DNA of 64,000 nucleotides, taken from Myxococcota bacterium. Its GTDB lineage: Bacteria > Myxococcota_A > UBA796 > UBA9615 > JAKLKC01. Position 1 is the stretch's first letter; every line of letters begins with the position of its first letter. This document shows, piece after piece, positions 27,496 through 36,402 of this stretch. The stretch covers positions 1-64,000 of the forward strand of contig JAKLKC010000039.1 in assembly GCA_023150875.1 (NCBI GenBank), written 5' to 3'. The notes under the pieces were generated by a model. The model made no database searches, was not told where the DNA came from, and worked only from the letters and a program-made list of their open reading frames with translations. Position numbers and translations under genes: made by a program.

Positions 27496-27948
27496 GTGCC
27501 CGACCCGTGGGAGCCTCGGCCCGAAGGAGGGCCGGTCCGGCCGCCGTGGAAAGGGCCGGCGGGGCGGGCGGTCCGCCACGGGCGGGGAGGGGAGCCCGCC
27601 CTCCGGTTCTGGCTGGCGGTCCGGGGAGGCCGGGTCGCGCGGTGCGAGGCGTGGGCGGCGGAAGGGTGGTTCGACGCCGAGGAGACCCGCCTGCTGGGGG
27701 CGATGGTGGAGTTCAGGATCGCCCGATCGCCGCTGCTCACGGAGGCGGAGATCCTGAGGGAGCTGGGGCAGGGTCGCGAACCCGGTCGGGCCGCGGCCAC
27801 CTCCGAGGCGCTGGACGAGGCGCTGGCGGACTGGAGTGCCCGCTTCGGGGGCACCGCCGGCAGGGCGGCGGCCTTCCTGGGGGAGCTGCGGGAGGCGGTC
27901 CGGGACGCGAAGGGGGAGCCGTCCTACCGCGGCTACAAGCTCAGGTAG
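27496..27948 (+). CDS. Small cytosolic protein, unknown function
   Basis: The protein has 150 residues from GTG 27496, with a GGAGGGAGC site upstream. After a Pro/Gly/Arg-rich start, residues 35-70 (RFWLAVRGGRVARCEAWAAE) form a strand pair followed by helices (ETRLLGAMVEFRIARSPLLT, SEALDEALADWSARFGG). The strand-strand-helix outline vaguely recalls NifU-like scaffolds, but the cluster cysteines are missing, so I do not assign it. It probably shares a transcript with the M23 peptidase gene. Confidence 0.55.
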   Translation: MPDPWEPRPEGGPVRPPWKGPAGRAVRHGRGGEPALRFWLAVRGGRVARCEAWAAEGWFDAEETRLLGAMVEFRIARSPLLTEAEILRELGQGREPGRAAATSEALDEALADWSARFGGTAGRAAAFLGELREAVRDAKGEPSYRGYKLR

Positions 27949-27987
27949 TTCCCCGCCCCCGATCCCCCCGGGACGGCCGCGGCGGGA

Positions 27988-28491
27988 TCACGCGTCGCCG
28001 CCCTCCCCGGCGTCATCCTCGGCCGTCTCGCACAGGCCCACGAGTCGGTCCAGGGCGGCGTCGACCTGCCGTTGCCACCGCAGGGCCTGGGCCCGGGGGT
28101 CCATCCGCGTGGCCGCCGGGGGCGGATCGCCCCGCCGGAAGACCTTGAGGGACGCCCGCGTCGTGCCGGGCCCTGGCTCCAGGTCCAGGTGCCAGCCCAG
28201 GATCCGCCCAGGAGCCCCCGCGCCGGCCGTCGACGAACGCTGCTGGGTCTCGATCTCCAGGTGCCGGGGCTCGTCACGCTCCGCCAGCCGCGACGAGAGC
28301 ACCTCTCCGTTGGAGAGGTGTACGCGGCGGCTGCCGTCCGGGCGGGTGGACTCGCCGGTAACGTCTGGAAGGGCGTCGCGGTCCCAGAGCCAGTCCACGC
28401 TGGCGGCGAGGTCCGCGGCGCGGTGGTAGACGTGGCTCCGGGGCGCGCGGATCTCCCGGGAGGCCGATGCCAGGGGCGACGGGGCGGTCAT
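27988..28491 (-). CDS. SRPBCC (START-like) domain protein
   Basis: The protein has 167 residues. The opening SREIRAPRSHVYHRAADLAA, followed by beta strands (RRVHLSNGEVLSSRLAERD, RHLEIETQQRSS, GWHLDLEPGPGTTRASLKVF) and a long C-terminal helix (ALRWQRQVDAALDRLVGLCE), is the layout of polyketide-cyclase/START-like ligand-binding proteins. These bind hydrophobic molecules in a cavity; the ligand is unknown. It converges with the preceding small gene and is divergent from transketolase. Confidence 0.65.
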   Translation of the reverse strand: MTAPSPLASASREIRAPRSHVYHRAADLAASVDWLWDRDALPDVTGESTRPDGSRRVHLSNGEVLSSRLAERDEPRHLEIETQQRSSTAGAGAPGRILGWHLDLEPGPGTTRASLKVFRRGDPPPAATRMDPRAQALRWQRQVDAALDRLVGLCETAEDDAGEGGDA

Positions 28492-28819
28492 GCGGGATCC
28501 TCGTGCAGGCCGCGGGCATGGTAACCCGACGCGGCCGCCGGGGCTAGCCCGTCACGGATCGCTCCCCGCTCCGACGGATGCTCGCCGTTCCCCGGTCCGT
28601 GAACTCGCCTCGCCGTGGGATCGATCACGGTCTCCATGAGGCTTGCCGCACCCGACCGGCGCGTCTATCCTGGCCGCCTCTTCGCGGGAGGGGGTGACCC
28701 CGGTCCGGTCCCCTCCCCGTCCCCGGCTTCCCGGTGGGTCCGCTCCCGGGAGCCCGTCCGCGCGCTCCGGGCGGCGTCCCGTTCGCCCGCCCCGGCGCCT
28801 GCCTCCCTGGAGGAACTCG
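28492..28819 (+). promoter_or_regulatory. Divergent intergenic region with a promoter-like site for transketolase
   Basis: This 328-base stretch separates the leftward SRPBCC gene from transketolase. TTGCCG (28643-28648) and TATCCT (28666-28671) are spaced by 17 bases, each a 4/6 match, and would give a leader of about 140 nt. An open frame covers part of it on the plus strand, but its Arg/Pro-rich product does not belong to transketolase. I see no other element. Confidence 0.4.
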
Positions 28820-30778
28820 ATGTTCCGAATCGGCTTCGCCGGCTCCCACCTGACCCCCGAGCACATCCGGGGGCTGGAGGACCTCCACCGCCGATGCGCG
28901 GGGGACATCGTCCTCATGACGACCCTGGCGGGATCCGGGCATCCTGGAGGCTCGCTGAGCTCCCTCCACGCCCTGCTGACGGTGTACGCCAACGTCCGAC
29001 ACGATCCGGCCCGTCCCCTGGACGCCGATCGGGACCGGGTCTTCGTCAGCCACGGGCACATATCGCCCGGGACCTACTCGGTGCTCGGAGCCTACGGGTA
29101 CTTCGACCGGGAGGAAGCCCTCCTCGGGTTCCGGCGGTTCGGCAGTCCCTTCGGGGGGCACGTCGAGATCGGCGTGCCCGGCGTCGAGTGGAACACGGGC
29201 AACCTCGGCCAGGGCCTGAGCGCCGGGGTCGGCGCGGCGCTGGCGGGGCAGCTCCACGGGCGGGACTTCCGCACCATCGTGTGCATGGGCGACGGCGAGC
29301 AGCAGAAGGGGCAGATCTCCGAGGCACGCCGCACCGCGGTCAAGTACAGCCTGGACCGCCTCGTCGCCATCGTGGACTACAACGGGCTCCAGATCGGCGG
29401 GCGCACCAGCGACGTCATGCCCCAGGACATCGCCGCCGGCTGGAGGGCCGACGGGTGGAACGTGTGGGAGGTCGACGGACACGACTGGTCCGCGCTGTAC
29501 AAGGCGCTGCGCCGGGCGTACCTCGGCGAGACCCCGGAGCCGGGCCGCCCGACGGCGATCATCGCCCGCACGGTGATGGGCCACGGGATCCCCTTCATCG
29601 AGAACGACGCGGCCTACCACGGGTCCACCCTCACGTCGGACCAGGCCCGCAGGGCCCTCCAGGGCCTCGGCGTCCCCGACGCCCTTGACGAGCTCCAGTC
29701 CCGGCGCAAGGCGCTGCCGAAGGGGGAGATGCGCCACTCCTTCCCCGAGGCGCCCCTACCGGCGATCGAGGTCGGGGCGCCGGTGGTCTACCCCCCGGAG
29801 AAGGACGGCAAGGCCGCCTACACCGACAACCGCTCCGCGTACGGCCGCGCCATGGCCGACCTCGCCCGGCTGAACAACGCCGGCGGGGCCAGGCGGATCG
29901 TGGCGGTGTCCTGCGACCTCGAGGGCTCGGTCAAGCTCAGCGACTTCCGTCGGGTCGATCCCGAGGCGTTCATCGAGGCCGGGATCCAGGAGCACAACGC
30001 CGCGACCATGGCGGGGAGGCTGTCCCGGGAGGGCTTCTCGGCCTTCGTGTCCACCTTCGGCGTGTTCGCGGTCACCGAGGTGTTCAACCAGCAGCGCCTC
30101 AACGACTACAACGCGACGAACGTGAAGGTGGTCGCCACCCACTGCGGCCTCGACGTCGGCGAGGACGGCCCGACCCACCAGTGCATCGACTACATCGGGC
30201 TGCTCACCTCCACCTTCGGTTTCGAAGTCTTCCTGCCCGCCGACCCCAACCAGACGGACCGGATCGTCCGGGCCATCGCCGGCCGTCCCGGGAACCAGTT
30301 CGTGGGGATGGGCCGCTCGAAGATGCCCCTGGTGACCCGGGAGGACGGCAGCCCCTTCTACGACGGCGCCTACCGCTTCCTGCCCGGGAAGGCGGACCGC
30401 CTCCGGGAGGGTGGCGCCGCGGCGATCCTGGCCTGCGGCCCCATCGTGGGCGAGGCCCTGGCGGCGCGGGAGATCCTGGCCCGCGAAGGGATCCAGGTGG
30501 AGGTGTGGAACCACGCCTCGGTCAAGCCCCTCGACGCCGAGGCCGTGCGCGCCGCGGCCCGCACCGGGCTCGTCCTGACCGCCGAGGACCACCACGTCGA
30601 CACCGGGCTCGGGAGCCACGTCAGCAACCTGGTGGCGGAGGAGGGACTGCCCTGCCGGGTGGTCCGGGCCGGTGTCAGCGGTTTCTGCGGTTCCGGAAAG
30701 CCTTCCGAGCTGTACGCGGCCATGGGGCTCGACGCCGAGGGGCTGGCGCGGCGGCTTCGCTCGGCCCTGGGGGCGTGA
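28820..30778 (+). CDS. tkt: Transketolase
   Basis: The protein has 652 residues. The thiamine-pyrophosphate domain has AGSGHPGGSLSSLHALL (37-53), SHGHISPGTYSVLG and the GDG...N motif (GDG 157-159, Asn188 in VDYNG). The pyrimidine-binding half has the conserved Glu in EAGIQEHNAA and a C-terminal transketolase domain (EVWNHASVKPLDAEAV). It exchanges two-carbon units in the pentose phosphate pathway. Sequence style is closer to the short, split-type enzymes than to E. coli TktA, with both halves in one chain. GGAGG lies seven bases before the ATG. It stands alone with its own promoter-like site. Confidence 0.92.
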   Translation: MFRIGFAGSHLTPEHIRGLEDLHRRCAGDIVLMTTLAGSGHPGGSLSSLHALLTVYANVRHDPARPLDADRDRVFVSHGHISPGTYSVLGAYGYFDREEALLGFRRFGSPFGGHVEIGVPGVEWNTGNLGQGLSAGVGAALAGQLHGRDFRTIVCMGDGEQQKGQISEARRTAVKYSLDRLVAIVDYNGLQIGGRTSDVMPQDIAAGWRADGWNVWEVDGHDWSALYKALRRAYLGETPEPGRPTAIIARTVMGHGIPFIENDAAYHGSTLTSDQARRALQGLGVPDALDELQSRRKALPKGEMRHSFPEAPLPAIEVGAPVVYPPEKDGKAAYTDNRSAYGRAMADLARLNNAGGARRIVAVSCDLEGSVKLSDFRRVDPEAFIEAGIQEHNAATMAGRLSREGFSAFVSTFGVFAVTEVFNQQRLNDYNATNVKVVATHCGLDVGEDGPTHQCIDYIGLLTSTFGFEVFLPADPNQTDRIVRAIAGRPGNQFVGMGRSKMPLVTREDGSPFYDGAYRFLPGKADRLREGGAAAILACGPIVGEALAAREILAREGIQVEVWNHASVKPLDAEAVRAAARTGLVLTAEDHHVDTGLGSHVSNLVAEEGLPCRVVRAGVSGFCGSGKPSELYAAMGLDAEGLARRLRSALGA

Positions 30779-30803
30779 GGGGCGCCTCGTCCCGGGTCGC
30801 CTC

Positions 30804-31577
30804 CTACTGGACCACGTCTTCCATCTGGCGGAGGAACTGCTCCAGGAGGACACGCTCGTCCCGCATGGCGGGACTGGGATCGTCCTCGGGCAGGCGCGAG
30901 AGGGCCTCCCGGACCGCCCGGACCGCCTCGCCCCTCGCCTGCTGGTAGGCGGCGATCTCCTCGCGGCGCGCCTTCACGGCCTGCCGGAGCTGGGCCATCG
31001 CGCCGAGCATCGCCGGCGGTCCGCCGAACTCCCCCTTGTACCAGCCCTCGAACGCCGCCCCCTGGCGGTCGTACCGGGCGAAGATGTCGGGCTCCCGCTG
31101 GGACGCCTGGGCCACGCGGTAGATCATGCCGTACCAGGCGTCGGCGGCATCCCGGAGGGAGCCACCCGTCGTCACGCCCGGCGGGGGCTCGGTGTACGGG
31201 AGGGACTGGAAGGCCCCGCCACCCTGGGCCGGCGTCCACTGGGAGCGCCCCCAGAGCCAGAAGTCGCCCCGGGTGAACACCGCCCGGGTGCCCACCTCCT
31301 CCACTTGGAAGCTGCGGGTGTGCAGGAAGCTCACCAGGAGGACGAAGAGGACCGCGGAGCCGGCGATCCACGCGCCGGGCCGGAACAGGCCGAGGGGGCG
31401 GGGTCCGATGTCGAACGAGGGGTGGACCGTGCGTTCCCTCGGCGGATCGGCCTCGGATCCCTCCCCGGCCCGACCGGGGCGGGGAGCGCGATCGCGCCCG
31501 TCTCCGGGGGCTTCGGCGAGAGAAGGGGCGGCGGTGGTCGCCTCGCCTTCGGCGCTCGCTGAGGGGGACTCGGGCAT
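30804..31577 (-). CDS. Single-pass membrane protein, unknown function
   Basis: The protein has 257 residues from the ATG at 31577. The first 70 residues are disordered, acidic/Pro-rich cytoplasmic-type sequence. One transmembrane helix lies at about 73-91 (AWIAGSAVLFVLLVSFL). The outer part has an aromatic-rich region (RGDFWLWGRSQWTP) and a helical C-terminus (LRQAVKARREEIAAYQQARG, DERVLLEQFLRQMEDVV). No family recognised. It converges on transketolase and a TAGAAT -10-like element (31668-31663) lies about 86 bases upstream. Confidence 0.6.
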   Translation of the reverse strand: MPESPSASAEGEATTAAPSLAEAPGDGRDRAPRPGRAGEGSEADPPRERTVHPSFDIGPRPLGLFRPGAWIAGSAVLFVLLVSFLHTRSFQVEEVGTRAVFTRGDFWLWGRSQWTPAQGGGAFQSLPYTEPPPGVTTGGSLRDAADAWYGMIYRVAQASQREPDIFARYDRQGAAFEGWYKGEFGGPPAMLGAMAQLRQAVKARREEIAAYQQARGEAVRAVREALSRLPEDDPSPAMRDERVLLEQFLRQMEDVVQ

Positions 31578-31736
31578 GGAGGGCGGGTCCTGGATTGGCC
31601 GCGGAAGAGGAGGTCCTTGCCGGCGGTGGGGCGGCCCGTGGCGCGGCTCGCCCCTCGGCGGCATTCTAAGAGCGCCCTCCCACGGGGCGCAACGAGGGGC
31701 CAGCGATGGTCGCCCAGGGGCGGGGTGTCCCGTCGC

Positions 31737-32450
31737 TCACGACACGCTCCAGGGGTCGAAGCCGCCGGGTGGGGTCCGCCGCGGCGAGCCGGGAGCTCCG
31801 TGGGCCTTCAGGGCCTCCAAGGAGAGGACGAAGGCGGGGGCGCCGCGGGCGGCGGACAGGCGGGCCGTGGCCCCTGCCGGGACCTCCAGGACATCCCCCG
31901 GCGCCAGGTCCCGCGTTCCCTCCGCGCTCCGGGTCGCCCGGACCCCGCCGCCCAGGACGACGTGCCAGCCGGGTGCCGGGGAGGCGAGGTTGACCTGCCT
32001 GCCCGGCAGGGGCAGGCGTCCTCCCAGGCGCCGGGCCTCGACGACGACGGACTCGTTGCGGTGGACCAGGAGGGGTAGGGGCAGGCGGCGGGCCATGAGG
32101 TCCCGCAGCAGGTGGATGCGGCGGGGCTCCCGGGCGGGCGTCGGGGTGGAGACGAGCAGGCAGACCGCCCCGTCGGGGGCCCCCCCCCGGAGAGAAGCGC
32201 CCCGGTCCCCGGGCTGGAACCACCCGTCCCCCGGCGCGAGGTCCTCGGCGGAGCGACCGTCCTCCACCAGGTCCAGCGCCCCCACCAGCACCAGCAGGAG
32301 GAAGCCCTGGCCGGGGGGTGCGAGGCGCCGCGGTTCGCCCCCGCCGGTGACTCGCAGGGCCTTGAGGGCGAGACCGGGGACCCGGACCAGGGTGTGGGGG
32401 ATCCCGGGAGGAGCCGCGGCGGCGGCGGCGAACACGTTGGCGTCGGGCAC
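31737..32450 (-). CDS. Cupin-fold protein with two domains
   Basis: The protein has 237 residues from a GTG start. Two related beta-rich halves can be seen. The first runs GFLLLVLVGALDLVEDG to LAPGDGWFQPGD; the second runs WHVVLGGGVRATRSAEGTRD to LAPGDVLEVPAGATARL. The phrase LAPGD....P.G, repeated in both, is the cupin motif-2 pattern, though metal-binding His residues are mostly missing. Function is unknown. A TAGACT -10-like hexamer ends only seven bases before the GTG, so the mRNA may be leaderless. It is divergent from the Nudix gene. Confidence 0.6.
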   Translation of the reverse strand: MPDANVFAAAAAAPPGIPHTLVRVPGLALKALRVTGGGEPRRLAPPGQGFLLLVLVGALDLVEDGRSAEDLAPGDGWFQPGDRGASLRGGAPDGAVCLLVSTPTPAREPRRIHLLRDLMARRLPLPLLVHRNESVVVEARRLGGRLPLPGRQVNLASPAPGWHVVLGGGVRATRSAEGTRDLAPGDVLEVPAGATARLSAARGAPAFVLSLEALKAHGAPGSPRRTPPGGFDPWSVS

Positions 32451-32537
32451 ACGGCGAGTCTAACCCCCCGCGCCCCCGTCCGCCCACGCCGGTGGGGGCC
32501 ACCCGGTCGACTCCCGGCGTGGTAGCTTCCCTCTCCC

Positions 32538-33017
32538 ATGCGAGCCCGCGACCTCGCCTACCGCACGGCCTACTCCGCGATGCGCGCGTGGTGGAGGGCC
32601 GCCGCCCCTCTCTCCGTCGGCGTCCAGGGGATCTTCCTCCACGGGGACCGGATCGTGCTGGTGCGCCACCCCTACGGGCACCCAGGCTGGAGTCTGCCGG
32701 GCGGAGGCGTCGGCCGGCGGGAGGCGCCGGAGGTGGCGGTGGTGCGGGAACTCCGCGAGGAGACCGGCTGTTCCGGGGAGGTCGACGGGCTCCTGGGGGC
32801 CTACTTCTCGACCCGGGAGGGCAAGAGCAACCACGTCCTGGTGTACGTCGGCCGCCTGGTGGCCGAGCCCCGCCCGCGTCCGCCCCGATCCGGCGAGGTC
32901 GTCGCCGCCGCGCTCTTCGACCTGGACGACCTCCCCGAGCCCATGAGCCCGGGCAGCGACAGGCGCATCTCCGAGTGGCGCGCCTCGGCGGGGCTGGTCC
33001 CGATCCGCGAGTGGTAG
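32538..33017 (+). CDS. Nudix hydrolase
   Basis: The protein has 159 residues. The Nudix box is complete: GGGVGRREAPEVAVVRELRE followed by ETG (G-x5-E-x7-RE-x2-EE-x-G), with the loop helix Glu residues that bind Mg2+. Upstream is the usual GIFLHGDRIVLVRHPYGHPGWSLPGG strand. Nudix enzymes hydrolyse nucleoside diphosphates linked to another group; the N-terminal basic/aromatic helix gives no substrate clue. It stands between the divergent cupin gene and the convergent rhodanese gene. Confidence 0.92.
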   Translation: MRARDLAYRTAYSAMRAWWRAAAPLSVGVQGIFLHGDRIVLVRHPYGHPGWSLPGGGVGRREAPEVAVVRELREETGCSGEVDGLLGAYFSTREGKSNHVLVYVGRLVAEPRPRPPRSGEVVAAALFDLDDLPEPMSPGSDRRISEWRASAGLVPIREW

Positions 33018-33027
33018 GCCCGGGCCG

Positions 33028-33462
33028 TCACTCGGTGGCGTAACCGGCCCGCAGCCAGGCGGAGGTGCCCCCCAGGACGTCCACCGGGTGGAACCCCGCC
33101 CGGCGCAGCGCCACCGCCGCCGTGGCGGAGCGCCCGCCCACCTTGCAGATCACGTAGATCGGCCCGTCCTTCCAGGGGGAGAGCTCCCCCAGCCGCCCCT
33201 CGACCTCGTCGATGGGGACGTTCACGGAGCCGGGCACGTGGCCCGAGGCGAACTCCAGCCGGGAGCGGACGTCCAGCAAGAGGGGCACCTTCCCCGCATC
33301 CAGGGCCGCCTTGAGGCCGGCGACGTCCACCTGGGAGGGGTAGGGCGGTTCGGGCGCCACGAGGCCCGGTGGGGGAGGGGGCACCGGCGCGGTGGGGCCG
33401 CAGCCCGTCGCCGGGGCGACGAGGGCGAACGCGAGGACCGCGGCGGGGGTCACCCCTCGCAC
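33028..33462 (-). CDS. Rhodanese-domain lipoprotein
   Basis: The protein has 144 residues from the GTG at 33462, which sits behind GGAGG and opens a signal peptide with Cys after APATG. A Pro-rich linker (APVPPPPPGLVAPEPP) leads to one rhodanese domain with LLLDVRSRLEFASGHVPGSVN and the active-site loop Cys in VICKVGGRSATAA. It should carry sulfur as a persulfide, or bind oxyanions, in the periplasm. The start overlaps the end of the OsmC gene by 13 bases, so the two are translated from one message. The two share a redox/sulfur theme. Confidence 0.88.
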   Translation of the reverse strand: MRGVTPAAVLAFALVAPATGCGPTAPVPPPPPGLVAPEPPYPSQVDVAGLKAALDAGKVPLLLDVRSRLEFASGHVPGSVNVPIDEVEGRLGELSPWKDGPIYVICKVGGRSATAAVALRRAGFHPVDVLGGTSAWLRAGYATE

Positions 33463-33887
33463 GGTGCCTCCCCGGTCGCGTCCTGGAGGATCCCGAGGGA
33501 GAGCTCGGGCGGCGCGGACAGGGTGCCCCAGACCGGGCACCCCCGGACCGATCTCTCGATGGCGGGCAGGTACTTCGCGGGGGTGGCGGGGGGCACGTGG
33601 ACCGCGAGGGCGAGGCGGGAGATGCGCGCGGGGCCCTCATCCGCCTTGTCGAACTCCACGTCCACCCGGAGCCCGTCCACCGCCAGCCCGCGCTTCGCGA
33701 GGAAGGCGGCGGCGTAGTAATGGGCGCAGGCCGCCGCCGAGGCGGCGAAGACCGGCAGCGGCGAGGGGCCCTGGCCGTCGCCGCCTTGGGACTGTGGCTG
33801 ATCGAACACCAGCGTGTGCCTCCCCACCCGGACTCGGGCCGCCACGTTCCCCGCGGACTCCACCTCGAAGCGTACCGTCGACGTCAT
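33450..33887 (-). CDS. OsmC/Ohr-family peroxiredoxin-like protein
   Basis: The protein has 145 residues, the family length. The two redox cysteines are in place: Cys54 in AASAAACAHYY (the first Cys helix) and Cys117 in VRGCPVWGTL. OsmC/Ohr proteins reduce organic hydroperoxides with thiol or lipoyl partners. A good GAGGAGAGCGC site precedes the ATG at 33887. The overlap with a rhodanese lipoprotein downstream is notable; OsmC-like domains and sulfur-handling proteins often occur together. Confidence 0.87.
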   Translation of the reverse strand: MTSTVRFEVESAGNVAARVRVGRHTLVFDQPQSQGGDGQGPSPLPVFAASAAACAHYYAAAFLAKRGLAVDGLRVDVEFDKADEGPARISRLALAVHVPPATPAKYLPAIERSVRGCPVWGTLSAPPELSLGILQDATGEAPCEG

Positions 33888-34009
33888 GCGCTCTCCTCGC
33901 GGTGTCCAGGGCTCGGAGTTGCCCCCCGAATCCTGGGTATCTCGGCCGTTCCAGGCAACGATCGCGCCAGATCGGGACCGATCTCCCGATGCCGCCGTGC
34001 TCCCGTCCG

Positions 34010-34834
34010 TCATGGCCGGGAAGTCGCATCGGGTGGATCCCTCCGGGGCGGCGTCCACTGCTCGGTCAGGTTCACCCAGCGGCCCGAGGCGGCGGGGCTG
34101 AGGACCCGCAACGTGCGTGCCCCCTTCCGGCGGTCCAGGAGCACCACCTCGGGGCGGGGGTCGCCGGTCAGGTCCCGCACGTCGTACAGCTCGGTGGGCA
34201 GCCGGCCTTCGCCCCCGGCGCCGGGGCTGGGGAGGGGCACCTCGACCGCGGCCTCGATCACCCTCGGCGTCCCGTCTACGGCGGGGGCGGTGAACAGCAG
34301 CGTGCTGAAGCGCCCCGGTCCCGCCGGCTGGCCGCCGTCCTGGGAGCACGCCAGGGGGGCCACGGCGTCGGCCACCGGATGCCCGCGCTCGCACCGCACG
34401 GAGATCGCCTGGAGGTACAGGGGCATCTCGGTGGCGGCGTGGCCCAGGTGCCTGAGGCCACGGGAGATCCTCGTCCGGGTGAGGGAGTCGTGGGGGGCGC
34501 CGCGACGCCGGAAGGTGTCCGCCGCGAGCTGGGCCAAGACCGGATCCGGCTCCACCTCCTCCACCTGTCCGTCCAGGGCCGGTCGCTCCGCCAGGCCGTC
34601 TCCCTGGGTGGGATCCCCGTAGAGTGCCGCCATCCGCTCGTGGAGCTGGGGCAGGTCCGGCCCCGGGGGGTCCTGGGGGACGAACCAGTAGAGCACCGCC
34701 AGGGCGATGCCGATCAGCAGCCCCTCGGACGCGGCGTGCCCCCGGGTCCGCTGGGATGCGGCCGGAGGAGGCGGAGTCCCTCCCCCGGGACCCGGCGGCG
34801 GGGGAGGACTCGGTGGTGGCGACCCTGTCTCCAT
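34010..34834 (-). CDS. Membrane-anchored protein with Pro-rich N-terminus, unknown function
   Basis: The protein has 274 residues. The first 30 are almost entirely Pro/Gly/Ser, followed by one membrane helix (about 38-53, EGLLIGIALAVLYWFVP). The outer part has helices to about residue 150 and a beta-rich C-terminal half (RFSTLLFTAPAVDGTPRVIE, LYDVRDLTGDPRPEVVLLDR), which could be an FG-GAP-like or propeller strand set. No family recognised. It lies 23 bases after the inactive M16 gene and is probably the third gene of that operon. Confidence 0.6.
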   Translation of the reverse strand: METGSPPPSPPPPPGPGGGTPPPPAASQRTRGHAASEGLLIGIALAVLYWFVPQDPPGPDLPQLHERMAALYGDPTQGDGLAERPALDGQVEEVEPDPVLAQLAADTFRRRGAPHDSLTRTRISRGLRHLGHAATEMPLYLQAISVRCERGHPVADAVAPLACSQDGGQPAGPGRFSTLLFTAPAVDGTPRVIEAAVEVPLPSPGAGGEGRLPTELYDVRDLTGDPRPEVVLLDRRKGARTLRVLSPAASGRWVNLTEQWTPPRRDPPDATSRP

Positions 34835-34857
34835 GGCGACGGCGGGGAGCGGGGTGT

Positions 34858-36402
34858 TCAGCGGGGGGCGGCGGGGGCGGGGGCGGGGGCGGCGGCGATC
34901 ACCTTCCCCTCGGGATCGCGGATCTCGGGTGCGGGCAGGCCCGCGGCGACGAGCTGGGGCTCGATGGCGGCGCGGTCTCCCACCGCCACCACGATGCCGG
35001 AGGCGGAGATCCGGGCGGCGACCTCGGCCACCGCGGCGTAGGTCAGCGCGTCCCGCGCCGCGGCGGACGTCGCGTCCCGATCGGGGGGGAGGCCGAGGAG
35101 GGCCAGGCCCGCGAGGCGGTTCGCGGCCGTGAAGACCCCCTCGTAGGTCTCCACGTCCTCGTTGCGGAGGCTGGACCGCGCCTTCGCGATCTCCTCGGCG
35201 GTGGGTCCCGAGGCGGAGATCCCCGCGAGCTCCTTCAGCATCTCGGTCAGGGCGGCGCCGGTGACCTCCGTCTGCACCGAGGCGGCCGCCGCGAAGGCGC
35301 CGGGGCCGCGGGTGAAGGGGACCGAGGAGCGGGCGCCGTAGGTGTAGCCCTTGTCCTCCCTGAGGTTCTGGTTCAGGCGGGAGGTGAAGGAGCCGCCCAG
35401 CGGGACGTTGACGAGGGCCAGGGCGTCCTGGACCGGGTCACTCGCCGCGGGCCCGGGCCACACCACCCGGAGCATCGTCTGGGGACTCCCGGGCCGGTCG
35501 ACCACCACCAGCCGGGGCCAGGGGCCCGTGGGGGGCGGCGGCGTCACCGGCGCCCCGGGATCACCTTCCGGGGCCTTCCAACGGGCGAAGATCGGGGGGA
35601 GCGCGGCGCGCACCTCGTCCTCGGTCACGTCCCCCACGACCACCATCACCGCGCGGTCGGGGCGCCACGCCTTGCGGTGGAACCCCTTCACGTCCTCGAG
35701 CTTCAGCCGCTGCACGGAGTCCACGCTCCCCTGGACCGCGTGGCCGTAGGGGTGGTCCGGCCCGAACAGGGCCGCCAGGGAGGCGACGTGGGCGACGTCC
35801 CTCGGCTCGAAGGCGCGGCTCCGCAGGTCCCCGAGCCACAGGGGCTGGATGCGCTTCCACTCGGTGCCCTCGAAGCGGGGCCTGGCCACCACGTCGGCGA
35901 GGATGTCCAGGGCGGGGAGCAGGTTCCCCTTGATCACCGCGAGGGAGGCCGTCGACCCGTCGAAGCCGGCGCTGACCTGGACCTTCGCCCCCAGGGACTC
36001 GGTCGCCCGGGAGAGGTCGAGGGCTCCCCGGCTCCCGGCGCCCTGCTGCATCATCTCGGCGGTCAGCGCCGCGAGACCGCCCTTGCCCTTGGGGTCCGCC
36101 GAAGAGCCCGCCGGGACGACGATCACCACTCCCACGAGGGGGAGGCCGTGTCGTTCCACCAGCCACACCTCGGGCAGGCCTTCGATGGCGATGACCTTCG
36201 GCACCGGCGGGGCGTACGCGGTAGGCTTGGGGAGGAGGGGGGGAGGCCCCAGGGGATCCGGAGGGGGCGGGGGTGCCTCGGTGGTCGCCGCGGGGGGAGG
36301 TGGCGGCGCGACGTGCTTCGGCGCGCAGCCCGAGGCGCCCAGGGCCAGTGCGGGGAGGAGCGCCGCCAGGGCCCGGGCGGCGAGGGTGGGGGAGGGGCGC
36401 AT
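34858..36402 (-). CDS. M16-like lipoprotein without the zinc motif (inactive partner)
   Basis: The protein has 514 residues. A lipoprotein signal (lipobox ASGC at about 26) and a Pro-rich linker lead to an M16 fold: GLPLVGVVIVVPAGSSADP, GLAALTAEMMQQG, then the C-terminal domain with NLREDKGYTYGARS. At the place of HxxEH the sequence reads ALTAEMMQQG, so neither His is present and zinc cannot be bound in the usual way. In several bacteria M16B subunits come as active/inactive pairs; this gene directly follows the active one (shared A in TGATG), so a heterodimer anchored to the membrane is likely. Confidence 0.87.
   Translation of the reverse strand: MRPSPTLAARALAALLPALALGASGCAPKHVAPPPPPAATTEAPPPPPDPLGPPPLLPKPTAYAPPVPKVIAIEGLPEVWLVERHGLPLVGVVIVVPAGSSADPKGKGGLAALTAEMMQQGAGSRGALDLSRATESLGAKVQVSAGFDGSTASLAVIKGNLLPALDILADVVARPRFEGTEWKRIQPLWLGDLRSRAFEPRDVAHVASLAALFGPDHPYGHAVQGSVDSVQRLKLEDVKGFHRKAWRPDRAVMVVVGDVTEDEVRAALPPIFARWKAPEGDPGAPVTPPPPTGPWPRLVVVDRPGSPQTMLRVVWPGPAASDPVQDALALVNVPLGGSFTSRLNQNLREDKGYTYGARSSVPFTRGPGAFAAAASVQTEVTGAALTEMLKELAGISASGPTAEEIAKARSSLRNEDVETYEGVFTAANRLAGLALLGLPPDRDATSAAARDALTYAAVAEVAARISASGIVVAVGDRAAIEPQLVAAGLPAPEIRDPEGKVIAAAPAPAPAAPR

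Noticed and set aside
27949-27990. Possible terminator between convergent genes (CCCGCC...GGCGGG)
   Set aside because: Arms are short and interrupted, no T tract; in this GC-rich DNA such pairs are expected by chance.
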